Positions 24,972-35,129 are shown, numbered from the stretch's first letter. The stretch: 43,635 nucleotides of DNA from Okeania sp. SIO2B3 (GCF_010672525.1 NZ_JAAHGH010000060.1:1-43635); one strand, 5' to 3'. The notes: a model not told the origin generated them from the letters alone. Numbers and translations are program-made.

Positions 24972-26741
24972 ATGAAAACAGGGAAACTTTTTTCGGCGAT
25001 CGATAAGTGGAGTAGAGGCTTAAGTATTGCCAAAAAAATTGGCTATGGCTATTCCCTGGTGATTGGTATTTCTGTGCTAGGGACAAGTTTAGGGCTAATG
25101 GTAGGAGACTACTATCAAAGACAGGCCCGAGAGCAGCTAAGATTAGTACAAAAAAATTATAGTCTGTTAAAAGAGTTAGAAAGCGCTATTTGGGAGGCCC
25201 AATCTCATCCCCAACAGCTAGCTGCTGTAGTTGGCAACCCTGTATGGTTTCAGTATGAAACGACTAAATTTTTGGCTCAGAGTAAACAATTAAAACAAGT
25301 AATAAAGTCTCTCAAGAATATAATTGATTTTCAATCAAGTCAATTAGTAGCAGAACCAGAAAAATTTAAGAAAATATTACAAAGTTACACTCAGACATGG
25401 AATTCATACACTCAGTTAATGCAGGGAATTTGGCAGGAGATAAATCCGGCTAATTTGCAACCAGAAGATATCCCAGTTGCCAAGCAAAGAGTGTTGGCAG
25501 CTAACACTGGGAAAAAGGCCATTGAGATTCGCATTGAGTTTGAAAAACTATCAGAAAGCTTAAATCAGTTAATAGATATTGTAGAAAAACAACAAAATCA
25601 AGCTAACAAGCGATTCATACATTCGGAAATATTACGAATCAAAATTATTATTGGTAGTATGACACTATCAGTAGCGATCGCTGCTTTTTTAGCATTCTAT
25701 ACCAGTCGAGCGATCGCCAGTCCACTCAAAACGTTAACTAAGACTGCCCAAAGGGTGACAGCAGAATCTGATTTTAACCTGCAAGCTCAAGTCACCACTA
25801 CTGATGAAGTTGGGTTATTAGCTACATCCCTAAATCAGCTTATACGATGGGTAGGAGAGTATACTCGAGAATTAAAGTTAACTCATCAAAAACTAGAAAA
25901 ACGTAGTACTGAACTCACACAAGCTTTGCAAGACCTAAAACAAGCTCAGACGCAATTAATTCAAACAGAAAAAATGTCTAGTCTTGGGCAAATGGTGGCG
26001 GGAATTGCCCATGAGATTAACAACCCCATCAATTTTATTTATGGTAACATCAACCCACTTCAGGATTATATACAAGAGCTTTTGGATTTAATAAATCTTT
26101 ATCGAAAACTATATCCTGACTTACATCCAGAAATAGAAGATTTGATGAGCGAGATCGATCTTAATTATATAATCAATGATTTGCCCCAGATAATTTCTTC
26201 TATACGGATGAGCACTGACCGGATTAAAAATATTATACTCTCGCTACGGAATTTTTCTCGTCTAGATCAAAAAAATGTGAGGCCAGCAGACCTTCACATA
26301 GGGATTGATAGCACTTTATTAATTCTCAGTCATCGCCTCAAAAAGGGAATTAAAGTTATCAAAAACTATGGAGATTTACCTTTAGTAGAATGTTATCCAG
26401 CTCAATTAAATCAAGTGTTTATGAATATCATTTCTAATGCTATTGATGCGATGCTAGAGTCAGATATTCAACCAAAACAGATTGTGATTCAAACAGAAAA
26501 GGTCCCTGAAGATCAAGTCATGGTGAAAATCAAGGATAATGGTCTTGGAATACCACTAGAAGTCAAAGAAAAGATTTTTGACCCATTTTTTACTACGAAG
26601 TCAGTAGGAAAAGGAACAGGTTTGGGTCTCTCTATTTGTTATCAAATTATTGAAAAGCATAGAGGTAGCATAGAAGTAATTTCCGAACAAGGAAAAGGTA
26701 CAGAGTTTGCGATCGTTCTTCCTATTCATTTTCTTGAGTAG
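24972..26741 (+). CDS. Membrane sensor histidine kinase (HAMP, HisKA, HATPase_c)
   Basis: 589-residue sensor kinase. Membrane helix 1 covers ~residues 19-42 and helix 2 ~225-247, with a ~180-residue helical periplasmic domain between them. A HAMP linker ([20 protein letters not shown]) follows and a coiled coil runs to ~residue 330. The HisKA motif [20 protein letters not shown] carries the phospho-acceptor at about His347. ATP-binding boxes are N ([14 protein letters not shown]), G1 (DNGLGI), F ([13 protein letters not shown]) and G2 ([12 protein letters not shown]). The HEINNP type matches ZraS/NtrB-like kinases. It is very probably an operon with the PhnD-like lipoprotein 35 bases upstream, which may dock on its periplasmic domain. 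GAGGT lies about 7 bases before the ATG. No response regulator is adjacent, so the partner is encoded elsewhere. Confidence 0.94.
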   Translation: MKTGKLFSAIDKWSRGLSIAKKIGYGYSLVIGISVLGTSLGLMVGDYYQRQAREQLRLVQKNYSLLKELESAIWEAQSHPQQLAAVVGNPVWFQYETTKFLAQSKQLKQVIKSLKNIIDFQSSQLVAEPEKFKKILQSYTQTWNSYTQLMQGIWQEINPANLQPEDIPVAKQRVLAANTGKKAIEIRIEFEKLSESLNQLIDIVEKQQNQANKRFIHSEILRIKIIIGSMTLSVAIAAFLAFYTSRAIASPLKTLTKTAQRVTAESDFNLQAQVTTTDEVGLLATSLNQLIRWVGEYTRELKLTHQKLEKRSTELTQALQDLKQAQTQLIQTEKMSSLGQMVAGIAHEINNPINFIYGNINPLQDYIQELLDLINLYRKLYPDLHPEIEDLMSEIDLNYIINDLPQIISSIRMSTDRIKNIILSLRNFSRLDQKNVRPADLHIGIDSTLLILSHRLKKGIKVIKNYGDLPLVECYPAQLNQVFMNIISNAIDAMLESDIQPKQIVIQTEKVPEDQVMVKIKDNGLGIPLEVKEKIFDPFFTTKSVGKGTGLGLSICYQIIEKHRGSIEVISEQGKGTEFAIVLPIHFLE

Positions 26742-26843
26742 GGGAGTGGCTCACACGGATTATGGCACGGATACACGGATACACGGATAGGTCAGGGAGT
26801 AGGGGAGTAGGGGAGATTGAATATTGAAGTAATTATAGAATTA

Positions 26844-26997
26844 TATCATGTTCCCCTTCCAGGGGAGCTGCGCTAACGGATAATCAGTTATAAAAAATTC
26901 TCTGTCTTCTAACCTTGCTCTTTCCCTTCTGCCTTCTGCCCTCAGCTCCCGCTGCCTTCGGTCCACAGATATTATAAGTATTCAACCGAACATGATA
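26844..26997 (+). mobile_element. 154-bp MITE of the TATCATGTCCGG family carrying a 25-nt insert
   Basis: Ends TATCATGT... and CGAACATGATA. After TATCATGT a 25-nt element (26852-26876) is inserted, then CGGATAATCAGTTATAAAAA continues exactly as in the 89-bp sister at 23507. The right part carries extra pyrimidine-rich DNA (CTTCTGCCTTCTGCCC). Confidence 0.78.
26852..26876 (+). repeat. 25-nt hairpin element inside a MITE
   Basis: CCCCTTCCAGGGG stem-loop plus GCTGCGCTAA 3' end. The empty site is the MITE at 23507-23595. Confidence 0.75.
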
Positions 26998-27036
26998 TTA
27001 GGCGTTACATAAATGCGGGATAATTTTAATAGTTTT

Positions 27037-27095
27037 GTGGAATGGGTATCTTGTCCGTTCCTTATATTTTTAGGCAGGCAGGATACCCACCCCAC
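27037..27095. repeat. Inverted repeat element (GTGGAATGGGTATC / GGATACCCACCCCAC)
   Basis: Two arms of about 14 bases separated by about 30 bases, forming a strong potential hairpin. It is probably a small dispersed palindrome; I see no other copy in the window. Confidence 0.55.
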
Positions 27096-27434
27096 TTATA
27101 TTTAGGGTTTGTGGAATAAAGCTAAAAGTCAGGATAGCCAAGGTAATGGAGCTTTTTATATTAAGTTGATCTCCTACGTTTATGGCTGTTATTGGCATCA
27201 ATTTACTGAATTTTTCTGCTTAAATTCAAGAAAATTTCTTCACATAAAATGGCCGAAACCGTTGCCTGTTCCCCCACAAATCGACCCGTCTCCGTGTCTG
27301 GTGCGTCCCCGTGTCCTACCCCCACAACCAATTTTTTCAGCAAAACCCTATTTATCCCGCCCCTCAGCAATGCCTAGAATTATCAACTATAGCGCTGTGC
27401 ACAGGCAACAGGCAACAGGGAGAATAAATTGCCG

Positions 27435-27459
27435 TTTGCGTAAGCATTTCCTAGGGATA
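27435..27459 (-). repeat. 25-nt hairpin element, diverged copy
   Basis: On the minus strand: TCCCTAGGAAATGCTTACGC then AAA. The stem is imperfect and the 3' end is of the conserved type. The rest of 26998-27527 holds no convincing gene. Confidence 0.45.
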
Positions 27460-27527
27460 ATATAAGATTTTAGCGATTGGGCACCTCCTGCAATTTATAA
27501 ATATACCAGCGCACACTGCTATAGCTA

Positions 27528-27622
27528 GTAGGTTGGGTTTCACTGCCGCTTAACCCAACACAACTTTTTTGTTGTGTTGATCCTCCGGATAAGCTACGCT
27601 AACATTCTTCAACCCAACCTAC
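27528..27622. repeat. 95-bp inverted-repeat element (GTAGGTTGGGTT ends) with nested 25-nt element
   Basis: GTAGGTTGGGTT (27528-27539) and AACCCAACCTAC (27611-27622) are a perfect 12-bp inverted pair. Inside is a second pair, AACCCAACACAAC and GTTGTGTT, and a 25-nt element at 27578-27602 (ATCC-TCC-GGAT stem, GCTACGCTAA end). Confidence 0.7.
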
Positions 27623-27691
27623 ACCTAAATCCTCTTTCCTCCTGACTTCTGACTTCTGACTTCTAACTTCTGACTTGCGCGTAGCGCTATA

Positions 27692-29902
27692 TCACCCCTT
27701 CAAAGATATCGCTGACGATCTTTCTACACAATATTCCGACCCCATCAAATCTTCCATAGCAGCAGTTTCAAATTTAATTGGCTTCAACTGCACGGCACAA
27801 GCTTTTAACTCTGGTTGCCCAGACTCAGGACAAACTTGAGGATGAGTCAAAGCATTTGCCTCAGCTTGATTTGCCCATAGTGCGCCCCAGTGCATCGGCA
27901 CAAATACAGTGCCTGGAGTAATAGCTTTAGTCACTTTTGCTGGAAATCTTGCCCAGCCTCGTCGCGATCGCACTTCTACCCAATCATTTTCCTTAATCTC
28001 TAACTTCTGAGCATCCTTTGGATGAATTTCTATAAAAGGCATCGGGTGCATTTTTCTAATTTTATCAATGCGTCCTGTACGTGTTTGAGTATGCCAATGA
28101 GCATATAAGCGCCCTGTTGTCAACACAAAAGGATAATCAAAATTTGGTGGTTCTGCTAAACCTTGGGAGTAAAATGCAGCAAACTTTGCCCTGCCATCAG
28201 GAGTATTAAATCGGAAATTAGTATACAGACGTTCCTGAGATACTCCACTACTATCAGGACAAGGCCACTGGGTCGGACCCTTTTCCCTTAGTCGCTCATA
28301 AGTAATATCCGTCTGGTCACAGGGGCGATCGCGTGTCAACTCAAGAAACTCAGCTCTCACTGCTTCCGAATCAGCAAAATCAAACTGATTTGTAAATCCT
28401 AAACGGCGACCCACCTCTGCAAAAATTTCCCAATCTGCTTTTGCTTCCCCAAGAGGATCGCGGAATGCAGAACACAAAGTCACTACTCGCTCCGAGTTTG
28501 TCATCGTTCCTGTTTTTTCTCCCCACTGAGCAGCAGGTAACAACAGATGAGCATATTCCGCTGTTTCAGTAGGATAATAAGCATCCTGATAAACAGTAAA
28601 AGGCGATCGTAACAAAGCAGCTTTAGTCCGCTCTAAATCTGGCATACTCACAGCCGGATTAGTCGCTGCAATCCACAAACAACCTAATTCCTGGCGTTCC
28701 AAAGCCGTAATCATCTCCCAAGCAGTACGACCAGGAACAGCAGAAATTTGCCCAGGAGTCAATCCCCATAACTTTTCCAAATCAGCCCGATGTTGGGGAT
28801 TTTTCACCACCCGATAACCAGGCAAAATATGAGCCAGTCCACCTGCTTCCCTACCACCCATAGCATTAGGTTGACCAGTCAGTGAAAACGGTCCTGCACC
28901 CGGTTTACTAATATTACCTGTCATCAAATGCAGATTAATCAGAGTCCGGACTTTGGCCGTCCCCTCAGAGGACTGATTCATCCCCATTGACCACAAAGAT
29001 AAAACTTGCTTTGACTCACTCCAATAACGAGCTGCCTTTTCCAACTCATCCAAACGAATACCGCAGTGGCGTGCGACTAGATCGGGTGGGGAATGACGAA
29101 TGACATCAGTGTATTCAGGAAAACCAGTCGTACATTCATCAATGAATGTCGCATCTATCGCTCCCCAACGCATAAGTAGATTAGCAATACCGTTGAGTAG
29201 ATCGATATCAGTACCTGGTCGAATTGCCAAATGCAAATCTGCTGCTTCTGCTGTTTTAGTACGACGGGGGTCTACCACAATCATTTTCACTTTTTTATTT
29301 CTCTTGTGGTGAACCCGCAGACGATTAAATACAATGGGGTGACATTCAGCTGTATTAGTACCGATTAAAAATGCACAGTCCGTTTTTTCTAAGTCATCGT
29401 AGCAACAGGGGGGGCCGTCGGAACCAAAACTTTGAATATACCCCGATACTGCTGAAGACATACAGAGACGAGAGTTCGCATCAAAGTTATTAGTCCCCAG
29501 ACATCCTTTGAGCAATTTCTGAGCTACATAATAATCTTCTGTTTGAAACTGACCAGAACCGTACATACAAATTGCATCTGGTCCTTGAGTGAAGCGTACA
29601 GTTTGAATCCGGTTAACAATCCGATTAAAAGCTTGATCCCAAGTAACCCGACGAAAAGGCTCATCTAGGGTATCGCGCATCATTGGATATTTGAGGCGAC
29701 CTTTATCCAATGCTTCAGCAACAGTGGCACCTTTTACACAAACTTTGCCTTGACTAGAGGGATGAGAGCGATCGCCCACTACTCGCCAAATTGGATTACC
29801 TTTGCTATCTCGATTTGTTGCTTTTCCAGGAATTGCTGGCGGTAATACATCTAAGCCACAGCCAACTCCACAATAAGGGCAAAGAGTTTTTGTAGGTTCC
29901 AT
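27692..29902 (-). CDS. narB: Ferredoxin-nitrate reductase (NarB)
   Basis: Reduces nitrate to nitrite with electrons from reduced ferredoxin; it holds one [4Fe-4S] cluster and a bis-MGD molybdenum cofactor. The N-terminal cluster motif is [12 protein letters not shown] (Cys8, 11, 15) with the fourth Cys in [14 protein letters not shown]. Typical molybdopterin-oxidoreductase segments follow: [70 protein letters not shown] and [18 protein letters not shown]. The C-terminal MGD-binding barrel shows [18 protein letters not shown]. The 736-residue length is normal for cyanobacterial NarB. It is the last gene of the minus-strand nitrate cluster, separated from nrtP by 586 bases that contain repeat insertions, so an additional promoter may exist. 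Confidence 0.97.
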   Translation of the reverse strand: MEPTKTLCPYCGVGCGLDVLPPAIPGKATNRDSKGNPIWRVVGDRSHPSSQGKVCVKGATVAEALDKGRLKYPMMRDTLDEPFRRVTWDQAFNRIVNRIQTVRFTQGPDAICMYGSGQFQTEDYYVAQKLLKGCLGTNNFDANSRLCMSSAVSGYIQSFGSDGPPCCYDDLEKTDCAFLIGTNTAECHPIVFNRLRVHHKRNKKVKMIVVDPRRTKTAEAADLHLAIRPGTDIDLLNGIANLLMRWGAIDATFIDECTTGFPEYTDVIRHSPPDLVARHCGIRLDELEKAARYWSESKQVLSLWSMGMNQSSEGTAKVRTLINLHLMTGNISKPGAGPFSLTGQPNAMGGREAGGLAHILPGYRVVKNPQHRADLEKLWGLTPGQISAVPGRTAWEMITALERQELGCLWIAATNPAVSMPDLERTKAALLRSPFTVYQDAYYPTETAEYAHLLLPAAQWGEKTGTMTNSERVVTLCSAFRDPLGEAKADWEIFAEVGRRLGFTNQFDFADSEAVRAEFLELTRDRPCDQTDITYERLREKGPTQWPCPDSSGVSQERLYTNFRFNTPDGRAKFAAFYSQGLAEPPNFDYPFVLTTGRLYAHWHTQTRTGRIDKIRKMHPMPFIEIHPKDAQKLEIKENDWVEVRSRRGWARFPAKVTKAITPGTVFVPMHWGALWANQAEANALTHPQVCPESGQPELKACAVQLKPIKFETAAMEDLMGSEYCVERSSAISLKG

Positions 29903-30167
29903 AGTTTACTTTAAAAATAATTTTCTTGGCAGACGAATAAGTGAAATTCAAGCGAATATCATTTACACTTAGATGCTAAATCATTTAATTTTGTATTCCA
30001 GCAGAAGTTGTTCTCCTGCTAAACTTTCCCTGATTTATTGTTATTTATAATTAATATAATATAATACTTAATCTCAATGATATAGAATTTAATTTTTGTT
30101 TATTATTGAAGACTTTATGAAAAATTATCTGTCACATTGGATACGTTTTAATACAGTTTTAAAATAA

Positions 30168-30200
30168 TATCATATCCGGTTGAACAGTTATAAATAAACT
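30168..30200 (+). repeat. Single left end of the TATCATGTCCGG element family
   Basis: TATCATATCCGGTTGAACAG then TTATAAATAAAC. No right end follows. Other content of 29903-30304: AT-rich DNA and a GGGGTTAACGGCCGTTAACCCC palindrome at about 30263-30286. Confidence 0.5.
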
Positions 30201-30304
30201 ACTCACGAGTCAGAATTCTGCAATTCAGGAAGAAAGAAGAAGAAAGGCTCTAGATATAGTAGGGGTTAACGGCCGTTAACCCCTACAAATGGTATATAAT
30301 TTCC

Positions 30305-30456
30305 GCCGTTGCTGAATTGAAGTATGAATGCGCGATTATTTGGTTCTCGCCTTCGCCCCCGCACATCCCCCAACTTTGGGGGACTTTTAGAGTTTTATTC
30401 CCCCCCAAAATTGGGGGGTTAGGGGGGCTTGCATCATACCCAGAATCACCAACGCC
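30305..30456 (+). repeat. 152-bp dispersed repeat, copy downstream of nrtP
   Basis: GCCGTTGCTGAATTGAAG, GCGATTATTTGGTTCTCG, CCTTCGCCCCCGC, a CCCCCAA-CTTT-GGGGG stem, GAGTTTTATTCCCCCC, GGGGGGTTAGGGGGGCTTGC and ending CCAACGCC. The ends GGCGTTGYTGA are roughly inverted. The same element in the same orientation is at 32062-32274. Confidence 0.8.
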
Positions 30457-30488
30457 TAATTTCCTGTTTAGCGTAAGTTCTATTAGTA

Positions 30489-32006
30489 TTAGTCTTCAGC
30501 AAATATAGGAGCAGATTCTAGATTCACTTCCTCTTCATCCTCTTCATCCTTATGGTGTTCAGCAAATGAACCCTCTGGCTCTTTCAAGAAGAAAGCACAC
30601 AGGAACGCCACAATTATTGACATTACACCGAGAACTTCAAAGAAAATTCGGTTACCAACAGCACCTTCAGGCAATAAACTAAACGTAGTCAGATAAACTA
30701 CCGCACCTACGTTACCATAAGCACCAACATTACCAGCAATTTGACCTGTCACTCGGCGCTTAATTAAAGGAACTATAGCAAAAGTAGAACCTTCAGCCGC
30801 TTGCACAAAGAAAGAACACATCATAGTAAGTATCACAGCAGCAAATAGCCACCAACCTCCAGTTACACGACCAAATGTGAGATAACCAATTCCCATCCCA
30901 GCAGTCAATACTGTCATTGTCAACTTCCGACTACCAAGTTTGTCTGAAATTAAACCACCACCAGGACGAGATGCGAGGTTCATAAAAGCATAGCTAGCTG
31001 CTATCATCCCTGCCAAGGCTTTATCCAGGCCAAAAGTATTTTCAAAGAAAGCAGGAAGCATAGAAACTACTGCTAGCTCAGAACCAAAATTAACAAAATA
31101 AGTAAGTTCTAAAATTGCTACTTGAGAAAACTGATAGCGGTCAGCAGGAGGATAACGCTTCTCACCTGCTATCAACTCTTTATTAACTGCCCAACAGTTA
31201 TAAGTTTGGAAAGCGTACAAACCTAAGAGCAATAGCCAGACAATATAAAGTTGACCTTGAGATAGGAAACCAACTTTACTCAAGCGCCAAGCTAGTAAAC
31301 AAAGAACCCCTGTTAAAGGAAGGTTCATCAAAATTAGGAAGAGAAAATCTTTCTGGGTGGTAACTTCTAAACCTGTGGCACGCTTAGGCTTTTTATACAC
31401 CTTACCAGGAGGAGTATCTTGAACATTGAAGAAATAAAACGCACCATAAAGCGCAGCTATAATACCTGTCAGAGCGATGGATAACCGCCAGTTCAATATC
31501 TCACCGCCACTAAAAGTTAACACAGCAGCTACAGTAGGAAGGGTAAAAGCAGAAGCAGCAGAACCAAAGTTACCCCAACCGCCATAAATACCTTCTGCCA
31601 AACCTATTTCTTTAGGGGGAAACCATTCAGCGACCATGCGAATACCAATCACAAAACCAGCACCGACAATACTCAGTGCTAGACGGCTGATAACTAACTG
31701 GCTGAAGTTTTGGGCAAGAGCAAAACCTATACAGGGAATAGCTGCATACATTAGTAGCAGCGAATAGGTAATTCTTGGTCCGTATTTATCTAACAACATC
31801 CCAATAATAATTCGGGCAGGTACTGTTAGTGCAACGTTACAAATAGCAATAGTTCTTATTTGAGAAGTTTCTAAACCAAAGTCTGCTTTTATTGATGTTG
31901 CTAATGGAGCTAAATTAAACCACACAACAAACGATAGAAAAAAAGCAAACCAAGTAAAATGGAGGATACGGTAACGGCCCCGAAAAGACCAAAGTTCTGT
32001 TAACAT
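30489..32006 (-). CDS. nrtP: Nitrate/nitrite permease, major facilitator type (NrtP/NapA)
   Basis: Single-protein nitrate/nitrite transporter of the plasma membrane (MFS, NNP group), used by many marine cyanobacteria in place of the NrtABCD ABC system. The 505-residue protein has about 12 hydrophobic segments. Nitrate-signature glycine motifs are visible in [18 protein letters not shown] and in [16 protein letters not shown]. The MFS loop motif appears as [10 protein letters not shown] near residue 70 and [12 protein letters not shown] in the second half. The C-terminus is a long acidic tail ([16 protein letters not shown]), common in NrtP and thought to be regulatory. It sits between the unknown 245-residue gene and narB on the same strand. 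Both flanking gaps, about 560 and 590 bases, contain a copy of one dispersed repeat. Confidence 0.96.
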   Translation of the reverse strand: MLTELWSFRGRYRILHFTWFAFFLSFVVWFNLAPLATSIKADFGLETSQIRTIAICNVALTVPARIIIGMLLDKYGPRITYSLLLMYAAIPCIGFALAQNFSQLVISRLALSIVGAGFVIGIRMVAEWFPPKEIGLAEGIYGGWGNFGSAASAFTLPTVAAVLTFSGGEILNWRLSIALTGIIAALYGAFYFFNVQDTPPGKVYKKPKRATGLEVTTQKDFLFLILMNLPLTGVLCLLAWRLSKVGFLSQGQLYIVWLLLLGLYAFQTYNCWAVNKELIAGEKRYPPADRYQFSQVAILELTYFVNFGSELAVVSMLPAFFENTFGLDKALAGMIAASYAFMNLASRPGGGLISDKLGSRKLTMTVLTAGMGIGYLTFGRVTGGWWLFAAVILTMMCSFFVQAAEGSTFAIVPLIKRRVTGQIAGNVGAYGNVGAVVYLTTFSLLPEGAVGNRIFFEVLGVMSIIVAFLCAFFLKEPEGSFAEHHKDEEDEEEVNLESAPIFAED

Positions 32007-32061
32007 TTTCTGTTGAATTATAATTATTAAGGCGATGTAAGGTCACAAACAAAGATTAATT

Positions 32062-32274
32062 GGCGTTGCTGAATTGAAGTATGAATGAGCGATTATTTTG
32101 TTCTCGCCTTCGCCCCCGCGCATCCCCCGTTCAACAAAAAGCGCAGCATCTTCTGGCTTCCCCCTTTCCAAGGGGGACGGGAGGGGGATAAAACGGGGGA
32201 ATTTTAGAGTTTTATTCCCCCCAATTTTGGGGGGGGTTAGGGGGGCTTGCATTATACCCATAATCAACAACGCC
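32062..32274 (+). repeat. 213-bp dispersed repeat, copy upstream of nrtP
   Basis: Same parts and orientation as 30305-30456, with about 60 extra bases in the middle (CTTCCCCCTTTCCAAGGGGG stem region). It separates nrtP from its upstream neighbour. Confidence 0.8.
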
Positions 32275-32394
32275 GATTAATTTTGCTGACAAGTCTAACT
32301 AAAAATAATCTGAGGCAGTTATGAAATTTGTGAATTAAATTAGTACCAGAGTGAAGTGTTAGTTTAAAGCGAACAATTCAATTTTTTTCTAATA

Positions 32395-32543
32395 ACATAG
32401 TAGGTAGGCCAAAATTATAATTTATGTATTTTGCAGATTTTTCAGCACTTTAGCATCAAAAAGTTTCTTACTTTCATCACTATCAGTGCAATTTTTAGTT
32501 AGTAGTGAATTATATATAAATTTCTACCTAACACCTACTATGT
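32395..32543. mobile_element. 149-bp element with ACATAGTAGGT inverted ends
   Basis: ACATAGTAGGT (32395-32405) and ACCTACTATGT (32533-32543) are a perfect 11-bp inverted pair, extended imperfectly by AGG / CCTAAC. AT-rich interior, no gene. It ends 20 bases beyond the stop of the 245-residue gene. It could be a MITE or a long-range terminator structure. Confidence 0.5.
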
Positions 32544-32562
32544 ATTATCTCAAACCAAAGAC

Positions 32563-33300
32563 CTATTTGGTTAACCATTGGTTAACTTGAAGTACACCAT
32601 TGGGAGTTAGTAGCACTAAATATTCTGCTGTTGGTTTGTTATCATCAAGAATGCTGGAGTTAGTCAATTTGGCTAAAGGAGTTTCTCCAATATACTCGGA
32701 AGCTGCTTTATTGATATGTTCATACTTGGCAACCATTCCAGCAGAGTTCATTGTGACTCGATAGGCTAAATTTTCAGAAAAAGTTGGATATTGTTTCCAA
32801 GCTTGGTCGATCTGGTTGTACAGCATCGAGTTTAATTTCTCAAGAGTATTTGAGTCAGTAATTTTTGGTGCTGCTTGAGTTTCTGGAACTGCCATAGTTA
32901 CTTGAGTTTCTGCAACAGGTACTGTATTGACTGCTGAGACTGACTCGGTAGTATCAACTGCGGAAGAAACAACAGAAGTTGATGGAGCAATAGTAGGTTT
33001 TGATGTGCTGGCTACAATAGGAGCAGTATTAGTAGTTGATGTAGCAACAGTTGATGGAGCAATAGTAGGTTTTGATGTGGGTGCGCTGGCTACAATAGGA
33101 GCAGTATCAGTAGTGGATGTAGCAACTATTGTTTCTTCTGCTTCTTGTTCTTGTTGTTGAGCATATTCTGCTAGAGAACGCTGCCAACTATTAGTATAAA
33201 AACCAGCAAATAGTGTTAACCCAACTACAGATAGAATTTTTAGACCTAGAGATTTTGCTGTTTCGGATGAATTGTTAGAAGTATTAATTGTAGTAGACAT
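32563..33300 (-). CDS. Membrane-anchored protein of unknown function in the nitrate cluster
   Basis: 245 residues. A single membrane helix (~18-36, LGLKILSVVGLTLFAGF) follows a short Ser/Thr/Asn-rich N-terminus. Then comes a low-complexity Thr/Ala/Pro/Val linker (~55-145) with two imperfect copies of an ATSTTxTAPIVAS-TSKPTIAPST unit. A conserved-looking C-terminal domain (~150-245) contains LEKLNSMLYNQIDQAWKQY, FSENLAYRVTMNSAGMVA and YLVLLTPNGVLQVNQW. The C-terminal domain recalls a TonB-C or periplasmic partner fold, but I do not recognise it. AAGGAG lies 9 bases before the ATG. It starts 119 bases after nirA and is followed by nrtP on the same strand, so co-regulation with nitrate assimilation is likely. 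It could assist uptake at the envelope; that is speculation. Confidence 0.85.
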   Translation of the reverse strand: MSTTINTSNNSSETAKSLGLKILSVVGLTLFAGFYTNSWQRSLAEYAQQQEQEAEETIVATSTTDTAPIVASAPTSKPTIAPSTVATSTTNTAPIVASTSKPTIAPSTSVVSSAVDTTESVSAVNTVPVAETQVTMAVPETQAAPKITDSNTLEKLNSMLYNQIDQAWKQYPTFSENLAYRVTMNSAGMVAKYEHINKAASEYIGETPLAKLTNSSILDDNKPTAEYLVLLTPNGVLQVNQWLTK

Positions 33301-33419
33301 TGTTGAAATTCTCCTTGTTGTTTTTTTGCTTTGAGTCTAATAAATAAATTTTTGCTGTGAGACTAAATTTGAGAAACGCTATTTAAGCTTCTCCAGTCTT
33401 TATTTGTAAGATTTACGAT

Positions 33420-34952
33420 TTACTTTGGTTGAGCACCAAAATTTTCAATTAGCAAATTCCGCAAAATAGCTTTGAGGTCTTCACAGGGAATACCTTTTTG
33501 AACGCAATTGCCGAGTTTAGCATCTTTGCCAACTGTGCCTCCCATGTACAGGTCAACACCCTCAACCATTTTACCATCTTTGCGTGCTTTAGTACCCATC
33601 AAACCAATATCTGCAACCTGTGGCTGTCCACAAGAGTTGGGGCAACCAGTCCAGTGAATGCGTACTGGTTTTGGTATTGACAGTTCAGCTTCGAGTTCCT
33701 TTACCATTGCCATGGCACGATTTTTGGTTTCAATGAGAGCAAAGTTACAAAACTGTGCCCCCGTGCATGAAACTACAGCCCGAGTTAATGGTTGAGGATT
33801 AATGGAAAACTTTTCTAGGAGTGCTTCTCCAAGGAATGGTTCTATTCTAGACTCAGGAACATTAGGAATAATAGCATTTTGTTCCACAGTCAGCCTAATT
33901 TCTCCATTTCCATAAACCTCAGCTAGACGAGCCAGGTCAAACATATTGTCAGCATATAGCCTACCAACCGGAATGTGCAACCCAATATAATTTAACCCTG
34001 GTTGTTTTTGTTTGTAAACCCCTATATGGTCACGTTTTTCCCAGATAATTTCGTCTTTTGGAGCTTCTGTTTCTAGAGTTTGCCCCATTTGTTGCTCAAC
34101 TTTTGAGCGGAATTCATCTAAACCCCACTCATCTATCAGCCACATTAGCCTTGATTTTTGGCGATTTGCTCGGAGTCCGTAATCGCGAAATACTTCTAGA
34201 ATAGCTCGACAGATGGCAACAACTTGATTTGGTTCTACCCAAGCATTCAGGGGTATAGCTGCTGCACAACGTTTGGCGGAGAAAAAGCCACCCACCAAAA
34301 CGTTAAAACCAAATTTATCGTTTTTGTAAGCAGGAACAAAAGCAATATCGTTAATTTCAGCATGAACAGAATTATCACGGCATCCGGCGATCGCTATATT
34401 GAATTTCCGTGGTAAATTGGTAAATTCTGGGTTGCCTTTGCTGTTGCCAGTAATCATGTCTTGGACTTGCTGTACTAACTCACGGGTATCGTAAAGTTCG
34501 TCTGCATCTATTCCAGCTACTGGGGAACCTGTGATGTTGCGTACATTATCCATACCTGATTGAACGGTGGTTAAACCTACTTGTTCAAATCGGCGAAAGA
34601 TTTCTGGGATATCTTCTATTCTAATTCCCCGCAGTTGCAAGTTTTGTCTGGTGGTGATGTCGGCGCTGCCGTCTTCCCCGTACCGTTGGACTATTTCTGC
34701 CAAGACTCCCATTTGTTGACTGGTGATGAATCCATTTGGCATCCGCATCCGCAACATAAATTTCCCTGGAGTTACTGGTCGGAAGAATACACCTAACCAT
34801 TTTAGTCTGTGGTCGCGGTCAGTTTTATCTATTGCTTCCCAACCAATATTGGCAAATTTTTCTAGTTCTGTTTTCACTGCCAGACCATCTTTTTCTGCTT
34901 TAAATTTCTCAAATTTATTTAGTTTTTCTTGGCGCTCTACTGTGCCAGTCAT
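33420..34952 (-). CDS. nirA: Ferredoxin-nitrite reductase (NirA)
   Basis: Six-electron reduction of nitrite to ammonium using reduced ferredoxin, with siroheme and a [4Fe-4S] cluster. Cluster ligands are in CTGAQFC and GCPNSCGQ (C-x5-C ... C-x3-C). The nitrite/sulfite reductase half-domains show FMLRMRMPNGFITSQQM, DITTRQNLQLRGI and SGMDNVRNITGSPVAGID. Length 510 is that of plain cyanobacterial NirA without a C-terminal ferredoxin extension. It is the first gene of the minus-strand cluster nirA - 245-residue gene - nrtP - narB. Its promoter at 35130-35171 has a consensus NtcA box, so nitrogen control (activation when ammonium is scarce) is expected. Confidence 0.97.
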   Translation of the reverse strand: MTGTVERQEKLNKFEKFKAEKDGLAVKTELEKFANIGWEAIDKTDRDHRLKWLGVFFRPVTPGKFMLRMRMPNGFITSQQMGVLAEIVQRYGEDGSADITTRQNLQLRGIRIEDIPEIFRRFEQVGLTTVQSGMDNVRNITGSPVAGIDADELYDTRELVQQVQDMITGNSKGNPEFTNLPRKFNIAIAGCRDNSVHAEINDIAFVPAYKNDKFGFNVLVGGFFSAKRCAAAIPLNAWVEPNQVVAICRAILEVFRDYGLRANRQKSRLMWLIDEWGLDEFRSKVEQQMGQTLETEAPKDEIIWEKRDHIGVYKQKQPGLNYIGLHIPVGRLYADNMFDLARLAEVYGNGEIRLTVEQNAIIPNVPESRIEPFLGEALLEKFSINPQPLTRAVVSCTGAQFCNFALIETKNRAMAMVKELEAELSIPKPVRIHWTGCPNSCGQPQVADIGLMGTKARKDGKMVEGVDLYMGGTVGKDAKLGNCVQKGIPCEDLKAILRNLLIENFGAQPK

Positions 34953-35129
34953 CTATATTATCCTCATTTGTAGGCAGTCTCATAAATTTTAGGAAAACTA
35001 ACTGTAAGATGTTTGAATTGACTCAATTACTAATTTTTTTGAGCCGACAACTAGAAAATCAAAATGTTTAAAAATTCTGCATCTGTTGTCACCATCTAAT
35101 GTCAAATTTTTATTAATTTGTTGTTGACT

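Noticed and set aside
27109-27465. 118-codon open frame upstream of narB
   Set aside because: Composition is non-coding, it crosses repeat sequence including a 25-nt element, and no family is recognisable.
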